A stretch of 64,000 nt of DNA from Skermanella aerolata KACC 11604 (GCF_000936425.1 NZ_AVFK01000012.1:1-64000), one strand, 5' to 3'; counted from the first letter of the stretch, positions 8,781 to 18,462 are shown. Numbers and translations are program-made. Notes: generated by a model from the letters alone, not told the origin.

Positions 8781-9456
8781 AGCCACCATCCACGGTGACG
8801 CAGGCGCCGTGGATCATCCCGGCGGCGTCGCTGAGCAGGAAGGCGATCGTCGCCGCCACTTCATCTGGGTCGGCGAACCGCCCCAGCGGGATACGCCCCA
8901 GCATCGGCCCGGATTTGGCTGGATCGCTCCAGGCCTTCTCCGCCATCGGCGTCAGCGTCACGATGGGATTGACGCTGTTGACGCGGATGCGGTGCGGCCC
9001 CAGTTCCAGCGCCATGACCCGCGTGATGGCGTCCAGCGCCGCCTTCGATGCGCAGTAGGCGGTGTGGTCCCTCGTTCCCACGGCGGCCGCCAAACTCGAC
9101 ACGTTGACAATGGCCCCGGGGCTGCCGCGCCGGACCAGATCCCGCGCTACCTCCTGGGCCACCACCAGCGGCGCCCGCGTATTAATCGCCATGGTGCGGT
9201 CGAAGGTCTCGGCGCTGGTCTCCAGGAAGCTTTCCAGCTCGACGATCCCGGCGCAGTTGACCAGCATGTCGATCGGCAGAACTTCCCGCACGGCGATCCT
9301 CGTCGCCTCCACGTCGCCCAGATCGACGACGCTGCGGTCGAACGCGATCACCTCGGCCCCGCGCTCCGCCAGAAGCTTCGCGGTCGCCAGTCCGATGCCC
9401 TTGGCGGCGCCGGTAACCAGCACCCGTTTGCCGGTAAAATCGTCAGTCATGATCAT
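8767..9456 (-). CDS. SDR-family oxidoreductase, L-xylulose reductase-like
   Basis: A classical short-chain dehydrogenase of 229 residues: TGAAKGIG nucleotide loop, NCAG, catalytic Ser in VSSLAAA, and YCASK with Tyr and Lys. The VDLGDVEAT and DMLVNCAGI segments resemble dicarbonyl/L-xylulose reductases, which interconvert ketoses and polyols. It is the last gene of a minus operon, its start overlapping the SIS gene's end (9453-9456). Role inferred: a redox step in the catabolism of the imported polyol or sugar. Confidence 0.85.
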   Translation of the reverse strand: MIMTDDFTGKRVLVTGAAKGIGLATAKLLAERGAEVIAFDRSVVDLGDVEATRIAVREVLPIDMLVNCAGIVELESFLETSAETFDRTMAINTRAPLVVAQEVARDLVRRGSPGAIVNVSSLAAAVGTRDHTAYCASKAALDAITRVMALELGPHRIRVNSVNPIVTLTPMAEKAWSDPAKSGPMLGRIPLGRFADPDEVAATIAFLLSDAAGMIHGACVTVDGGFSAG

Positions 9457-10019
9457 TCCAGATTGGTGTGCCGCGCCCGCATCGCCTCGGCGGCGATGCC
9501 CAGCCGCTCCCGCAGCAACAGGACCAGCACCTCGAAGAAGACGTATTGCGCGCCCTCGAACGCGCTGCCCATCGACAGCACCGCGCTGGCACGCGGTCCC
9601 GAATCACTCGCCATCGTCTGCGCCGGCAGGCACATCACCACATCAGCCGCCTTGGCGGCCCCGCCCTCCGGCTGCGCCGTCACCAACGCGACCCGCGCAC
9701 CCGCATCCCGCGCGACGCCGATCAGCGCCATGATGGTTGAGAACTCGCCCGGTCCGGCGCTGACCACCAGCAGGTCGCCCGGTCCGATCGCCGGCGTCGT
9801 CATGTCGCCCACGGGATGCGCGTCCAGGCCCATGTGGAACAGCCGCATGGTCAGCGCCCGCATCATCAGACCCTCGCGTCCGACGCCGTGCAAGGCGATG
9901 CGCCGCGCCGCCGCAAGTTCCTCGACCAGCACCGAAACGGCGCTTTCATCGATGCTCCCGAACGTCGCCGCGATCTCCGCGCAGGCCCGGCTGGCAAGTT
10001 CGCCCACACTCTTCGTCAC
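9453..10019 (-). CDS. SIS-domain protein, 6-phospho-3-hexuloisomerase-like
   Basis: A single SIS (phosphosugar-binding) domain of 188 residues with the HGVGREG loop and the GPGEFSTIMALI block typical of the HxlB/PHI group, which isomerises 6-phospho-3-hexulose to fructose 6-phosphate. No hexulose-phosphate synthase partner is present in the window, so the true substrate is more likely another ketose phosphate made by one of the FGGY kinases. It overlaps its neighbours on both sides by 4 bp, which points to translational coupling in the operon. Confidence 0.8.
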   Translation of the reverse strand: MTKSVGELASRACAEIAATFGSIDESAVSVLVEELAAARRIALHGVGREGLMMRALTMRLFHMGLDAHPVGDMTTPAIGPGDLLVVSAGPGEFSTIMALIGVARDAGARVALVTAQPEGGAAKAADVVMCLPAQTMASDSGPRASAVLSMGSAFEGAQYVFFEVLVLLLRERLGIAAEAMRARHTNLE

Positions 10020-11020
10020 GACACCCTCTTCTCCAAATGGGGATTTTCCGTCACCGGCTGGCCGATCAGTTGCTCGGCGGTCGCCTCGTCGATCACCAGT
10101 TCATGCACGAACTTGCGCAGCAGGACCGCCCGGATGATGTCCGCCTTGTAGGGTCCGCCCGACACCAGCACGACTTTCCTTATGTGCCTGATATCTTCAA
10201 GATCCAGCGAGATCACCCGCCGGTTCAATGGATGATCAACCTCTTCGCCGTCCTTGTTAAGGTAATGTCCGAGCAGATCGCCGACAGCACCGGCGGCTTT
10301 CAGCGTCCGGGCATCCTCCGGACTGACCAGCCCCAGTTCGATCATCAGCGAGCGCTTGCTGAGATCGCCGACGGTCACCAGCGCCATGTCGGCGTTGCGG
10401 GCCTGCCCCAACACGTCCTGAACCGACCCCTCCGCCAGCATCATGTCGCGGTACTCGTCCGAGCTCGCATACACCGGGGCCGCCAGATAATAGTACGACC
10501 CGCCGAACAGGCTGGCGAAGCTGGACGCGATTTCCGCCGTGTTGTTGGCCGACCCGTAGTGAAGCCCGCCCAGCAGGGACAGCACCTTCAGGTTCGGCAG
10601 CGACTTGCCGCGCGTCTCGCGCACGGCCTGCCGTAGCGTCCTTCCCCAGCCGACCGCCAGGGTGCAGCCGTCCACGAGTTGATCGTGGATGTAGGGTGCG
10701 ACGCCGACACCCAGGACGCGGAAGATGAAGCGCTGGTCCTCCGGCGTCGGGACCACGGTCACGCGCTCCAGCCCGTACATCCGCTCCAGCTCGTATTCCA
10801 GCCGGATGCAGGACGCGAGCTTGGAGTTGATCCGGATCTGGACGACTCCGGTCTCACGGGAGTTCGCCAGCGCCTTGTTGACCCGTACCCGCGTGATGCC
10901 GAAGCGATCGGCGATCTGCTGCTGGGTCATGTCCGTGATGTAGTAGTACCACGCGATGCGGATGTTGAGCTGATCTTCAGAGCTGGCTATGACGTCGTCG
11001 TCCAAGTGTTTGTTCTGCAC
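10016..11020 (-). CDS. SorC/DeoR-type sugar-binding transcriptional regulator
   Basis: A 334-residue regulator of the SorC group, like EryD, DeoR of Bacillus and SorC. Residues 15-60 form a helix-turn-helix (MTQQQIADRFGITRVRVNKAL); the remainder is the sugar-phosphate-binding domain (CTLAVGWGRTLRQAV, VLVSGGPYKADII). These regulators respond to a phosphorylated sugar intermediate. GTG start at 11020 behind GGAAGGAA. It lies inside the operon, 31 bp after the permease gene, so it is probably auto-regulated and controls the divergent promoter at about 15.4-15.6 kb. Confidence 0.9.
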   Translation of the reverse strand: MQNKHLDDDVIASSEDQLNIRIAWYYYITDMTQQQIADRFGITRVRVNKALANSRETGVVQIRINSKLASCIRLEYELERMYGLERVTVVPTPEDQRFIFRVLGVGVAPYIHDQLVDGCTLAVGWGRTLRQAVRETRGKSLPNLKVLSLLGGLHYGSANNTAEIASSFASLFGGSYYYLAAPVYASSDEYRDMMLAEGSVQDVLGQARNADMALVTVGDLSKRSLMIELGLVSPEDARTLKAAGAVGDLLGHYLNKDGEEVDHPLNRRVISLDLEDIRHIRKVVLVSGGPYKADIIRAVLLRKFVHELVIDEATAEQLIGQPVTENPHLEKRVS

Positions 11021-11051
11021 AGCTTTTTCCTTCCCGCATCGGCAACGGCCT

Positions 11052-11924
11052 TTACTTGACGGCTCCCATGGTCAGACCCTGGACGAGGTGCTTGGAAACG
11101 ATCAGAGCGAAGACGATCACCGGTAGCACGATCAGCGTGCCGGTCGCCATGATCTCACCCCAGGGCAAATCGTAGCCGCTCATGAAGCTGGTGGCCGCAA
11201 CCGGGGCTGTTCGCGCAGTATTGCGTGTCAGGACAAGGGCATAGAGCAGTTCGTTCCACGAGAAGATGAAGGAGAAGATCGCCGAAACGGCAACACCCGG
11301 CATCGCCAGCGGCAAGGCGATCCGCCAGAAGATCGTGAACCGGGACGCTCCCGCCAGCCGCGCCGCCTCGTCCAGGTCGCGCGGCACACCCCTGAACTGG
11401 TCGGTGCAGATCCACACCACGATGGGGAGGTTGAAGGTCAGGTAGACCAGGACCAAGACCAGATGCGTGTCGATCAGATTCAGCGTCCGCGCCATGATGA
11501 AGATCGGCAGCGCCACGACGATCGGGCTCAGCATGCGGTTGGTGATGAACCAGAACCACAGCTCTTCCTTGGACTTGAACTCGAACCTAGCCAGCGCATA
11601 GGCCGCCGGGGTTCCCAGCCCTACCGCCAGCACCGTCGTCGATACGGCGATGATGACCGAGTTGATCAGGCTGGACAGGACGTCCCGGTTGAACAGCACG
11701 GAGTAGTAGTTGTCCAGGTTGGGCGTGAACACCCAGATCGGCGGCGAAGCCAAAGCCTCCGCCTGAGTCTTCAGGCTGGTCGCGACCATCCAGTAGAACG
11801 GGAAGACCGCGAACAGGAAGATCGCCAGCAATCCTACCAGATGCCAGGCGTTGACCAGACGCTTCGGTTTCGCCGGAGCCGATGCTTGCCGGACCGCCGT
11901 GTTTTCGGCTGATGCTACCGCCAT
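11052..11924 (-). CDS. Carbohydrate ABC transporter permease (MalG type)
   Basis: A 290-residue inner-membrane permease with about six membrane helices and the EAA loop (EAARLAGASRFTIFWRI), which contacts the ATPase. This is the MalG/SmoG half of a CUT1 importer. Its partner permease ends 3 bp before its start, and the ATPase is the MalK-type protein encoded across the divergent promoter at 15584. The binding protein is encoded upstream in the same operon. Confidence 0.93.
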   Translation of the reverse strand: MAVASAENTAVRQASAPAKPKRLVNAWHLVGLLAIFLFAVFPFYWMVATSLKTQAEALASPPIWVFTPNLDNYYSVLFNRDVLSSLINSVIIAVSTTVLAVGLGTPAAYALARFEFKSKEELWFWFITNRMLSPIVVALPIFIMARTLNLIDTHLVLVLVYLTFNLPIVVWICTDQFRGVPRDLDEAARLAGASRFTIFWRIALPLAMPGVAVSAIFSFIFSWNELLYALVLTRNTARTAPVAATSFMSGYDLPWGEIMATGTLIVLPVIVFALIVSKHLVQGLTMGAVK

Positions 11925-11927
11925 GGC

Positions 11928-12854
11928 TCAGACCTCCCGGTAGACGTATTTGACGTAGAGACGCGCGAGAACGATGGTCAGGATCAGCAGCATGATCGCC
12001 TGCGCCGACGCGACCCCTTGGTCGAACACGCGGAAGCCGACTCGCTGGATGTAGACGCTGACCAACTCGGTCGCGGCGCCCGGACCGCCGCGCGTCATCG
12101 TGAAGACGGTGTCGAACATCTTCAGGATATCCGCCGTCCGCAGGATCAGGATGACGGTGACGCTGGGCAGCAGGAACGGCATCTGGACGTAGCGGACGAT
12201 CTGCCAGCGGCTCTTGGTTTCCAGCCGGGCCGCCTCCTCGATCTCGGTCGGTACCATCGTCAGGCCCGCCAGCAGGACCAGCGCGCAGAACGGCGTCCAC
12301 TGCCAGATGTCCATCAGCGCGACCGCGATGAAAGCGTTGGTGGTGTCGCCCAGCCACTCGACCGGCCCTGCGCCGACGAAGGCCAGCACAGCGTTCGCCA
12401 CGCCGAAATCGCGGTTGAAGATCAGGCGTCCGATCAGGCCGGCCACGGCGGGCGCCGTCGCCAGCGGGATCACCAGACTAAGCCGCGCCAGCAGCTTGAA
12501 GCCCGACAGACCGGGCTTGTGCAGCAGCAATGCTATGATCAGCCCAAGCGCGATCTGGATCGGAACGACGGTGACCAGGAACATGAATGTCCGCCCCAGC
12601 GCACCCCAGAACGACGGGTCGTAGAGCACCGTCAGGTAATTGTCCAAGCCGATGAAAGGCGTCGGATCGCGCGGCTTGGCAAGGTTGTAGCGCCGGAACG
12701 AGTTGACCAGCGCGAAGACCGTCGGAAAGATGCCGATCAGCGCCAAGGCCGCGACGGCAGGCGCCAGGAAGGCGAAAGCCGCGCGCTTGTTGTTCCACAT
12801 CGTCGGGAACACCGCCGGCTTGGCCGGCGTGCCGGGCTGAGTGCCGCTGGACAT
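11928..12854 (-). CDS. Carbohydrate ABC transporter permease (MalF type)
   Basis: A 308-residue membrane protein with about six helices and an EAA loop (EEAARLETKSRWQIVRYVQM), the MalF-type partner of the following permease. The ATG at 12854 has a GGGGGAG ribosome site. The 76-bp gap to the binding-protein gene holds a strong hairpin, a usual way to make more binding protein than permease from one transcript. Confidence 0.93.
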   Translation of the reverse strand: MSSGTQPGTPAKPAVFPTMWNNKRAAFAFLAPAVAALALIGIFPTVFALVNSFRRYNLAKPRDPTPFIGLDNYLTVLYDPSFWGALGRTFMFLVTVVPIQIALGLIIALLLHKPGLSGFKLLARLSLVIPLATAPAVAGLIGRLIFNRDFGVANAVLAFVGAGPVEWLGDTTNAFIAVALMDIWQWTPFCALVLLAGLTMVPTEIEEAARLETKSRWQIVRYVQMPFLLPSVTVILILRTADILKMFDTVFTMTRGGPGAATELVSVYIQRVGFRVFDQGVASAQAIMLLILTIVLARLYVKYVYREV

Positions 12855-12888
12855 GGGCGAGGCTCCCCCTCAGAACTTCGATTGTTGT

Positions 12889-12914
12889 CCCTCGCCCCGC
12901 CAAGGGGGCGAGGG
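12889..12914 (-). promoter_or_regulatory. Intercistronic hairpin between binding protein and permease genes
   Basis: A 10-bp perfect GC-rich stem, CCCTCGCCCC/GGGGCGAGGG, with a 6-base loop and no T-run, 16 bp after the binding-protein stop. It fits an mRNA-stabilising or attenuating hairpin that sets the ratio of binding protein to permease. The function is inferred from its position. Confidence 0.55.
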
Positions 12915-12930
12915 AACACGGCTCCCGGTA

Positions 12931-14268
12931 TTACTTCCGCAGCGGCTTGCTGCCGTCGTAGTAGCCGGCCTGACCCAGTATTTCTTCCATCCGGGCGCCG
13001 ATCGACTGGGCGCCCTGCTCGATGCTGACATTGCCCAGCATCATGCGGGTGCCCCACTCGGCCACGACCTCGGACAGTTCCGGCCACTCGGCGAAGCGGG
13101 GGCGGAAGTCGGGGACGCCGCCATCCCAGGAGGCGACCATCGGGGCGACGAACGGATAGCGCTTCTGGATGTCCGCGTCCTTGTAGACCTCGGTCCGTCC
13201 GCTGACGCCGCCGGCTTCGATATACGGCTTCGCCATTTCTTCCGACGTTACCCACTGGATGAACAGCCACGACGCCGCCTTCTTGGCGTCCGACGACTGA
13301 GCGTTGACGCCCAGCGAGAACCCGCCGAGGGCGGGCTTGAGTCCGGCCGGACCGGCAGGCTCCGTCGCCACCGCCAGACAGTCGGTGATCTTCGACTTGG
13401 ACGGATCGGACAGCGTCGAATAGAACGCCGACCATTCCGTGATCATCGCCACGTTGCCCTGGGCCAGCGCGTTGACGGCCTCTGCGTGGTCATAGTCGAC
13501 GATGCCGGGCGGCATGTACTTCATCAGGTCCTGACGGAACTTCAGACCGGCCTGCGACTGGGCGGAGTTCAGGTTCGACTTGAACTTGTCGTCCAGCAGG
13601 GATCCGCCGAACGGCCACAGCACGCGCATGAAGCTGTCGGCGGACTGAGTCTCACCTCGGCGCGACTGAAGCGCGTAGGCGTATTTGCGGTTGGCCGTGT
13701 CGGTCAGCTTCGGCGCGTAGACGTTCATCAGCTCGTCCCACGTCGCCGGCGGCTTGTCGAAGCCAGCCTGCTGAAGCGTGCACTTGTTGTAGTACAGCAG
13801 CCCCGAATAATTGTCGAACGGCAGGCCGTAGACTTCATCGCCCCAGGTGCCGAAGGATTCCAGAAGGATCGGGAAGAAGCCCTTCAGGTTCAGCTTGGGA
13901 TCGGCCAGCTTGGCGTCGTCCGTAAAGGTCTTGACCGGCTCCAGCCAGCCGTTGCCGGCGAACTCGCCGATCCAGACCACGTCGGTCAGGACGACGTCGA
14001 TCTCGCCGCCGCCGGTGAAGTCGAGCACCTGCCGCTCGCGGCTGTTCTCGTAGGGGACGATCTCGTAGTTGACCTTGATGCCGGTCTTCTTCTCGAACTC
14101 CGGCAGCAGCTTGATCGCCGCCGCATAGCCGGGACGGTCAAGGAAGATCGCCTTGATGTTGGTGCCCTTATAAGGCTGTGCCGCCTCTTCCAGGGTCCAT
14201 GCCATGGCGCTGACCGACGTCATCAGAGCGCCCGCGAAAGCGATGGCGCCCCATAGTTTTTTCCTCAT
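12931..14268 (-). CDS. Sugar ABC transporter substrate-binding protein (CUT1)
   Basis: A 445-residue periplasmic binding protein with a clear signal peptide ([18 protein letters not shown], probable cleavage after AMA). The body follows the CUT1 extracellular solute-binding family 1 pattern ([41 protein letters not shown]). It captures the sugar or polyol for the MalFGK-type importer encoded alongside. ATG at 14268 is behind GGAGGGGG. The alditol-binding SmoE/MtlE branch is a possible relative, but specificity cannot be read here. Confidence 0.92.
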   Translation of the reverse strand: MRKKLWGAIAFAGALMTSVSAMAWTLEEAAQPYKGTNIKAIFLDRPGYAAAIKLLPEFEKKTGIKVNYEIVPYENSRERQVLDFTGGGEIDVVLTDVVWIGEFAGNGWLEPVKTFTDDAKLADPKLNLKGFFPILLESFGTWGDEVYGLPFDNYSGLLYYNKCTLQQAGFDKPPATWDELMNVYAPKLTDTANRKYAYALQSRRGETQSADSFMRVLWPFGGSLLDDKFKSNLNSAQSQAGLKFRQDLMKYMPPGIVDYDHAEAVNALAQGNVAMITEWSAFYSTLSDPSKSKITDCLAVATEPAGPAGLKPALGGFSLGVNAQSSDAKKAASWLFIQWVTSEEMAKPYIEAGGVSGRTEVYKDADIQKRYPFVAPMVASWDGGVPDFRPRFAEWPELSEVVAEWGTRMMLGNVSIEQGAQSIGARMEEILGQAGYYDGSKPLRK

Positions 14269-14358
14269 TGCGTCCCCCTCCATGTTCTTATTGACGTTGA
14301 TTACGGACATACCCGAGACTGCTTGGCATGAGACTGCCGAACGAGCAGTCTTCGAGCC

Positions 14359-15390
14359 TTACGCCTGGCCGGGAAGAATGATGGTCTTGACGGCGCCATC
14401 GTGGAATTCCGCCGGGTAGCTGAAGGCGTTGTCCGCGTCCTCCAGGGCGAAGCGATGGGTCACCATGGTATCGACATCCACCCGGCCCGATGCGACCAGC
14501 TTGATGGCGCGTTCATAGACATGGCCCATGCGGCGCGACATCTTGATGTCCAGCCCCTTGCGCCGCAGCAGCGATGCCGACAGCGGCATGTACTGGTCGC
14601 CGTCGGGAATGCCGACCAGCACGACCCGGCCGCCGATCCGCGCCGTCTCCGCCGCCACCTGGAAGCCCATCGGCGAGTTCGTCGCCTCCAGCACCAGATC
14701 GACGCCGCGACCGTTGGTCCAGTCGGAGATCGCGGTGTGGCTGTCGGCCACGTCGTCGGCCCCAAGCTTCTTCGCCAGATTGGCGCGATAGCCGACGGGA
14801 TCGATCGAGTAGACCTTGTCCGGGCAGATCATCTTGGCAAGCTGAAGCAGGCACAGCCCGATCGGACCGGCGCCGATCACGGCGACCGTCTCCATCACCC
14901 GCTTCATCTTGGCAAGGTCCATCGCGTGGATCGCGACGCCAAGCGGCTCCAGCATGACGGCCTGGATGTCGGTGAAATTGTCGGGGACCGGGAAGATCTG
15001 GCTAGGCGCCGCCGAGATCTGCTCGGTCATGGCGCCGTGGGTCGTCGGCGGCGCACCCATGAAGACGACGTTCGGGCACAGGTTGACGTGACCGCGCTCG
15101 CACCATTCGCAATGGCCGCAGGGCTTGGCCGGATCGACCGCCACGAGCTGGCCGGCGCGCAGCCCCAGGTCGGGCCGGTCCTCGATCACGCGGCCGGCGA
15201 ATTCATGGCCGGGGACGAAAGGCTGGCTGATGACAGCCGAGCCGATGGCGCCTTCCTTGTAGTAGTGCAGGTCGCTGCCGCACACGCCGACGGCACTGAC
15301 GTTCAGCAGAACCTCGTTGGCCGCGGGCTCCGGCGTCGCCTTGTCGCCGACCCTCAGGTCACGGACCCCGTGTATATACGCGGCGCGCAT
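14359..15390 (-). CDS. Zinc-dependent polyol (sorbitol/L-iditol type) dehydrogenase
   Basis: A 343-residue medium-chain dehydrogenase of the sorbitol/L-iditol/L-threonine dehydrogenase branch. Seen: CGSDLHYY with the catalytic zinc Cys, GHEF, four structural-zinc cysteines in CGHCEWCERGHVNLC, and the Rossmann loop VIGAGPIGLC. The reaction is oxidation of a polyol to a ketose with NAD. It is first in the minus operon, so the imported substrate is probably oxidised first and then phosphorylated by a kinase. ATG at 15390 is chosen for its 8-nt distance from GGGGGGAG. Confidence 0.9.
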   Translation of the reverse strand: MRAAYIHGVRDLRVGDKATPEPAANEVLLNVSAVGVCGSDLHYYKEGAIGSAVISQPFVPGHEFAGRVIEDRPDLGLRAGQLVAVDPAKPCGHCEWCERGHVNLCPNVVFMGAPPTTHGAMTEQISAAPSQIFPVPDNFTDIQAVMLEPLGVAIHAMDLAKMKRVMETVAVIGAGPIGLCLLQLAKMICPDKVYSIDPVGYRANLAKKLGADDVADSHTAISDWTNGRGVDLVLEATNSPMGFQVAAETARIGGRVVLVGIPDGDQYMPLSASLLRRKGLDIKMSRRMGHVYERAIKLVASGRVDVDTMVTHRFALEDADNAFSYPAEFHDGAVKTIILPGQA

Positions 15391-15445
15391 GCTCAGCACT
15401 CCCCCCTGGCTTTCGTATCGTTAGAGAACTTTTGTATCGGCGAAT

Positions 15446-15493
15446 TTACAAATATCGTATTGTGCGGTATCTAAGGGTGTCAAGCATTTGTAA
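15446..15493. promoter_or_regulatory. Candidate operator: TTACAAAT ... ATTTGTAA inverted repeat
   Basis: Exact 8-bp inverted arms at 15446-15453 and 15486-15493 in the AT-rich 193-bp divergent promoter between the dehydrogenase and the MalK-type ATPase. A short internal dyad, ACAAATA/TATTGT, overlaps the left arm. SorC-family regulators use AT-rich dyads of this kind; that the SorC protein of this cluster binds here is inferred. Confidence 0.4.
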
Positions 15494-15583
15494 TTCGTCA
15501 GATACATATATTCCGAGCTAAGCACCGAAGGAACGCACCGGCACCGCCGGCCAAGAACGAGAATCCTGGGAGGGGAGACGACT

Positions 15584-16696
15584 GTGACCGAAGTCAGGCT
15601 GAACGGCGTCGAGAAGGCATACGGTGATGTCAAGGTCCTGCATGACATCAAGCTGGACATCCAGAACCGCGAGTTCGTGGTCTTCGTCGGCCCATCGGGC
15701 TGCGGAAAATCGACCCTGCTCAGGTCGATCGCCGGGTTGGAGGACATCACCCAGGGCCAGATAAGCATCGGCGGACGGGATGTCACATACCTGGAGCCGG
15801 CGGACCGGGGCGTCGCGATGGTGTTCCAGTCCTACGCGCTCTACCCGCACATGACGGTCTACGACAACATCGCCTTCGGCCTGAAGATGGCCAAGAAGCC
15901 CAAGGCGGAAATCGACCGCCAAGTCCAGAACGCCGCCCGGATCCTGCAACTCGAACCGCTGCTCCAGCGGAAACCCAAGGCGCTTTCGGGCGGCCAGCGG
16001 CAGCGCGTCGCCATCGGCCGCGCCATCGTCCACGAGCCGGAGGTCTTCCTGTTCGACGAACCGCTGTCCAACCTGGACGCCTCGCTCCGCGTCCAGATGC
16101 GGGTGGAGATCGCCAAGCTTCACGCCGACCTGAAGGCGACGATGATCTACGTCACCCACGATCAGGTCGAAGCCATGACGCTGGCTGACAAGATCGTCGT
16201 CCTCAACAAGGGCCGGATCGAGCAGGTCGGCTCACCCTTGGAACTCTACCGCCATCCGCGCAACCGCTTCGTCGCCGGCTTCATCGGATCGCCGCAGATG
16301 AACTTCCTGCCGGTCACGGCGTCGGCCGTAGCACCCGGCGGAGTGACCGTCACCCTGCCCGGCGGCGACAGGCTGCTGGTGCCGGTCGCATCCGGCGGCG
16401 TCGCTCCCGGTGCGTCCCTGACGCTCGGCGTGCGTCCGGAAGACCTGTCCGAAACCGGCCAGGGCGAGGCCCGCATTCCCGGCCAGATCCTCGTCGTCGA
16501 GCACCTGGGTGGCGAGACCTTCGCCTACACGAAGACCGCCGACGGTTCGCAAATCATGGTCAAGGGCGACGGCAACTTCGAGCCCCGCGCCGGCGACACC
16601 CTCTCGGCCGGCGTCACCGCCCGCTACTGCCACCTGTTCGACGAAGCGGGAGTCGCCCTGCCCAACCTCGCCCGTAAATCCGCTGCGGCGGCGTGA
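15584..16696 (+). CDS. ABC transporter ATP-binding protein (MalK/UgpC type)
   Basis: A 370-residue ATPase driving the CUT1 sugar importer. Motifs in order: Walker [10 protein letters not shown] (about residue 37), Q-loop [12 protein letters not shown], signature LSGGQRQR, Walker B VFLFDEP, H-loop YVTHDQ, then a C-terminal TOBE/OB regulatory domain. GTG start at 15584 behind AGGGGAG. It is transcribed away from its permeases, together with the FGGY kinase 7 bp downstream. Confidence 0.95.
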   Translation: MTEVRLNGVEKAYGDVKVLHDIKLDIQNREFVVFVGPSGCGKSTLLRSIAGLEDITQGQISIGGRDVTYLEPADRGVAMVFQSYALYPHMTVYDNIAFGLKMAKKPKAEIDRQVQNAARILQLEPLLQRKPKALSGGQRQRVAIGRAIVHEPEVFLFDEPLSNLDASLRVQMRVEIAKLHADLKATMIYVTHDQVEAMTLADKIVVLNKGRIEQVGSPLELYRHPRNRFVAGFIGSPQMNFLPVTASAVAPGGVTVTLPGGDRLLVPVASGGVAPGASLTLGVRPEDLSETGQGEARIPGQILVVEHLGGETFAYTKTADGSQIMVKGDGNFEPRAGDTLSAGVTARYCHLFDEAGVALPNLARKSAAAA

Positions 16697-16703
16697 GCGC
16701 ATC

Positions 16704-18197
16704 ATGGCCGAGATCTACGTGATAGGCGTCGATGCCGGGACCGAGAGCATGCGGGCCGGCGTCTTCGACCTGACGGGAACCGTGATCGCCGAAGGCGTCA
16801 CGCCCATCGCCACCCGCTTTCCCCAAGCCGGCTGGGCCGAGCAAAGCCCGGAGGACTGGTGGCAGGCGCTCGGTTCTTCGGTCCGTCAGGCGGTTGCCAA
16901 CGCCAAGATCCGCCCCGACCAGATCGTCGGCCTCGCCGCCGATACGACCTGCTGCACCGTGGTGGCATTGGACGCGCAGGGCCGTTCACTCCGCCCGGCG
17001 ATCATCTGGATGGACATGCGCGCCGCCGGTCAGGCCGCCCGCATCGCGACCCTCGACGATCCCGCCCTGAAGGTCAACAATGCCGGCCGGGGACCGATCT
17101 CGGCGGAATGGATGATCCCCAAGTCGCTGTGGATGGCGGAAAACCAGCCCGACCTGTTCGAGCGCGCCGACTATATCTGCGACTGTCAGGACTACATCAA
17201 CTTCCATCTGACCGGCCGCATGGTCGCCAACATCACCAGCGCTTCGACCCGCTGGCACTACGACAGCCGCACCGGCTACGCCACCGGCCTGCTCGATAAA
17301 CTGAACCTGAAGGCCCTGCTCGACCGCTGGCCGCGCGAGGTCCTGCCGCTCGGTACCGTGATCGGTGGACTGACGACGGCTGCCGCCGACCACCTCGGGC
17401 TTCCCGCCGGCATTCCGGTGGCGCAGGGCGGATCCGACGCCTTCATCGGCATGATCGGCATGGGCGTGGTCCAGCCCAACCGCCTCGCCATGATCACCGG
17501 TTCGTCCCACAACCACTTGGGCTTCACCGATACGGAAGTCCACGGCGCCGGCTTCTGGGGAACCTACCCCGATGCCGTGATTCCCGGCCTGCATGCGATC
17601 GAGGGCGGCCAGACCTCAACCGGGTCGATCATCAACTGGTTCAAGAAGCTGATCGATTCTGGGATAACCTATGAACAGCTCAACGCGGAAGCCTCCGCCC
17701 TTCCTCCCGGTTCCGAAGGGCTGGTCGTGCTGGACCATTTCCAGGGTAATCGCACACCCTATACCGACCCCAACTCACGCGGAGCCATCACCGGCCTTAC
17801 GCTCCGCCACGGCCCAGCGCATATCTTCCGCGCGATGATGGAAGGCGTGGCCTTCGGCACCGAACTGATCCTGGAAACCATGGGCGCCGCCGGCTTCAAC
17901 CCCGAAGACGTCGTCGTCTGCGGCGGCTCGACCAAGTCGGATCTGTGGATGCAGATCCACGCCGACGTTTCCGGCCTGCCGCTCAAGCTGACCGCCGTTC
18001 CCAACGCCCCCATGCTGGGCAGCGCCATCCTCGCCGCCGTCGGCGCCGGCCACTACGACAGCATCGCGAGTGCCGCCGGCCGGATGGTCCAGATCTCCCG
18101 CACCATCGAACCCGACCAGACGCGCCACGCCGCCTATGCGGAGCCGTATCAGGCCTACAAGGCGCTCTACCCCGCCCTGGCGGGCATCGCCCGCTAG
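16704..18197 (+). CDS. FGGY-family carbohydrate kinase 2
   Basis: A 497-residue sugar or polyol kinase. N-terminal GVDAGTESMRAGVFD loop, IIWMDMRA, and the C-terminal VCGGSTKSDLWMQI ATP motif are all present. It resembles ribulokinase- or erythritol-kinase-like FGGY members more than kinase 1 does, but specificity is not established. It follows the ATPase gene by 7 bp, so it is co-transcribed. Having two kinases for one import system suggests two phosphorylatable intermediates or two substrates. Confidence 0.9.
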   Translation: MAEIYVIGVDAGTESMRAGVFDLTGTVIAEGVTPIATRFPQAGWAEQSPEDWWQALGSSVRQAVANAKIRPDQIVGLAADTTCCTVVALDAQGRSLRPAIIWMDMRAAGQAARIATLDDPALKVNNAGRGPISAEWMIPKSLWMAENQPDLFERADYICDCQDYINFHLTGRMVANITSASTRWHYDSRTGYATGLLDKLNLKALLDRWPREVLPLGTVIGGLTTAAADHLGLPAGIPVAQGGSDAFIGMIGMGVVQPNRLAMITGSSHNHLGFTDTEVHGAGFWGTYPDAVIPGLHAIEGGQTSTGSIINWFKKLIDSGITYEQLNAEASALPPGSEGLVVLDHFQGNRTPYTDPNSRGAITGLTLRHGPAHIFRAMMEGVAFGTELILETMGAAGFNPEDVVVCGGSTKSDLWMQIHADVSGLPLKLTAVPNAPMLGSAILAAVGAGHYDSIASAAGRMVQISRTIEPDQTRHAAYAEPYQAYKALYPALAGIAR

Positions 18198-18216
18198 CTG
18201 CGCGCCGCCTACCTCA

Positions 18217-18444
18217 TCACCGCCGCGCCTTCGGCAGCACCAGGAACGACAACCCGACGCCCACCAGGAGCAACGCGCCGACGAAGACCGTTTCATAGGC
18301 GACCGGTATCGTCCCGATCCGCGCGGTCATCGAACGCAACGAGATTTCCAGCAGCGGGATGACGCTAAAAGGTCCGAAGGCGGTGGATGGCAAGGTAATC
18401 AGCGGCAGCAGCACGTCCCAGTTGATCAGGAGCTTGCGGGATAC
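18217..18444 (-). pseudogene. Remnant of a membrane protein (possible transporter C-terminus)
   Basis: An open frame whose peptide has two hydrophobic segments and ends in SFLVLPKARR, as the last helix of a transporter would. The frame is closed by TAA at 18445-18447 and the piece has no ribosome site, so it looks like the C-terminal stub of a larger membrane protein. It lies beside the AT-richer Panacea segment, which may have truncated the gene. A GTG at 18414 could start a 65-residue protein if it is not a remnant. Confidence 0.35.
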
Positions 18445-18462
18445 TTAGCTTGAACTCGCAAA

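Noticed and set aside
9453-10019. Ribulose monophosphate pathway for formaldehyde
   Set aside because: The SIS gene is PHI-like, but no hexulose-phosphate synthase gene is in the operon. A sugar-phosphate role fits better.
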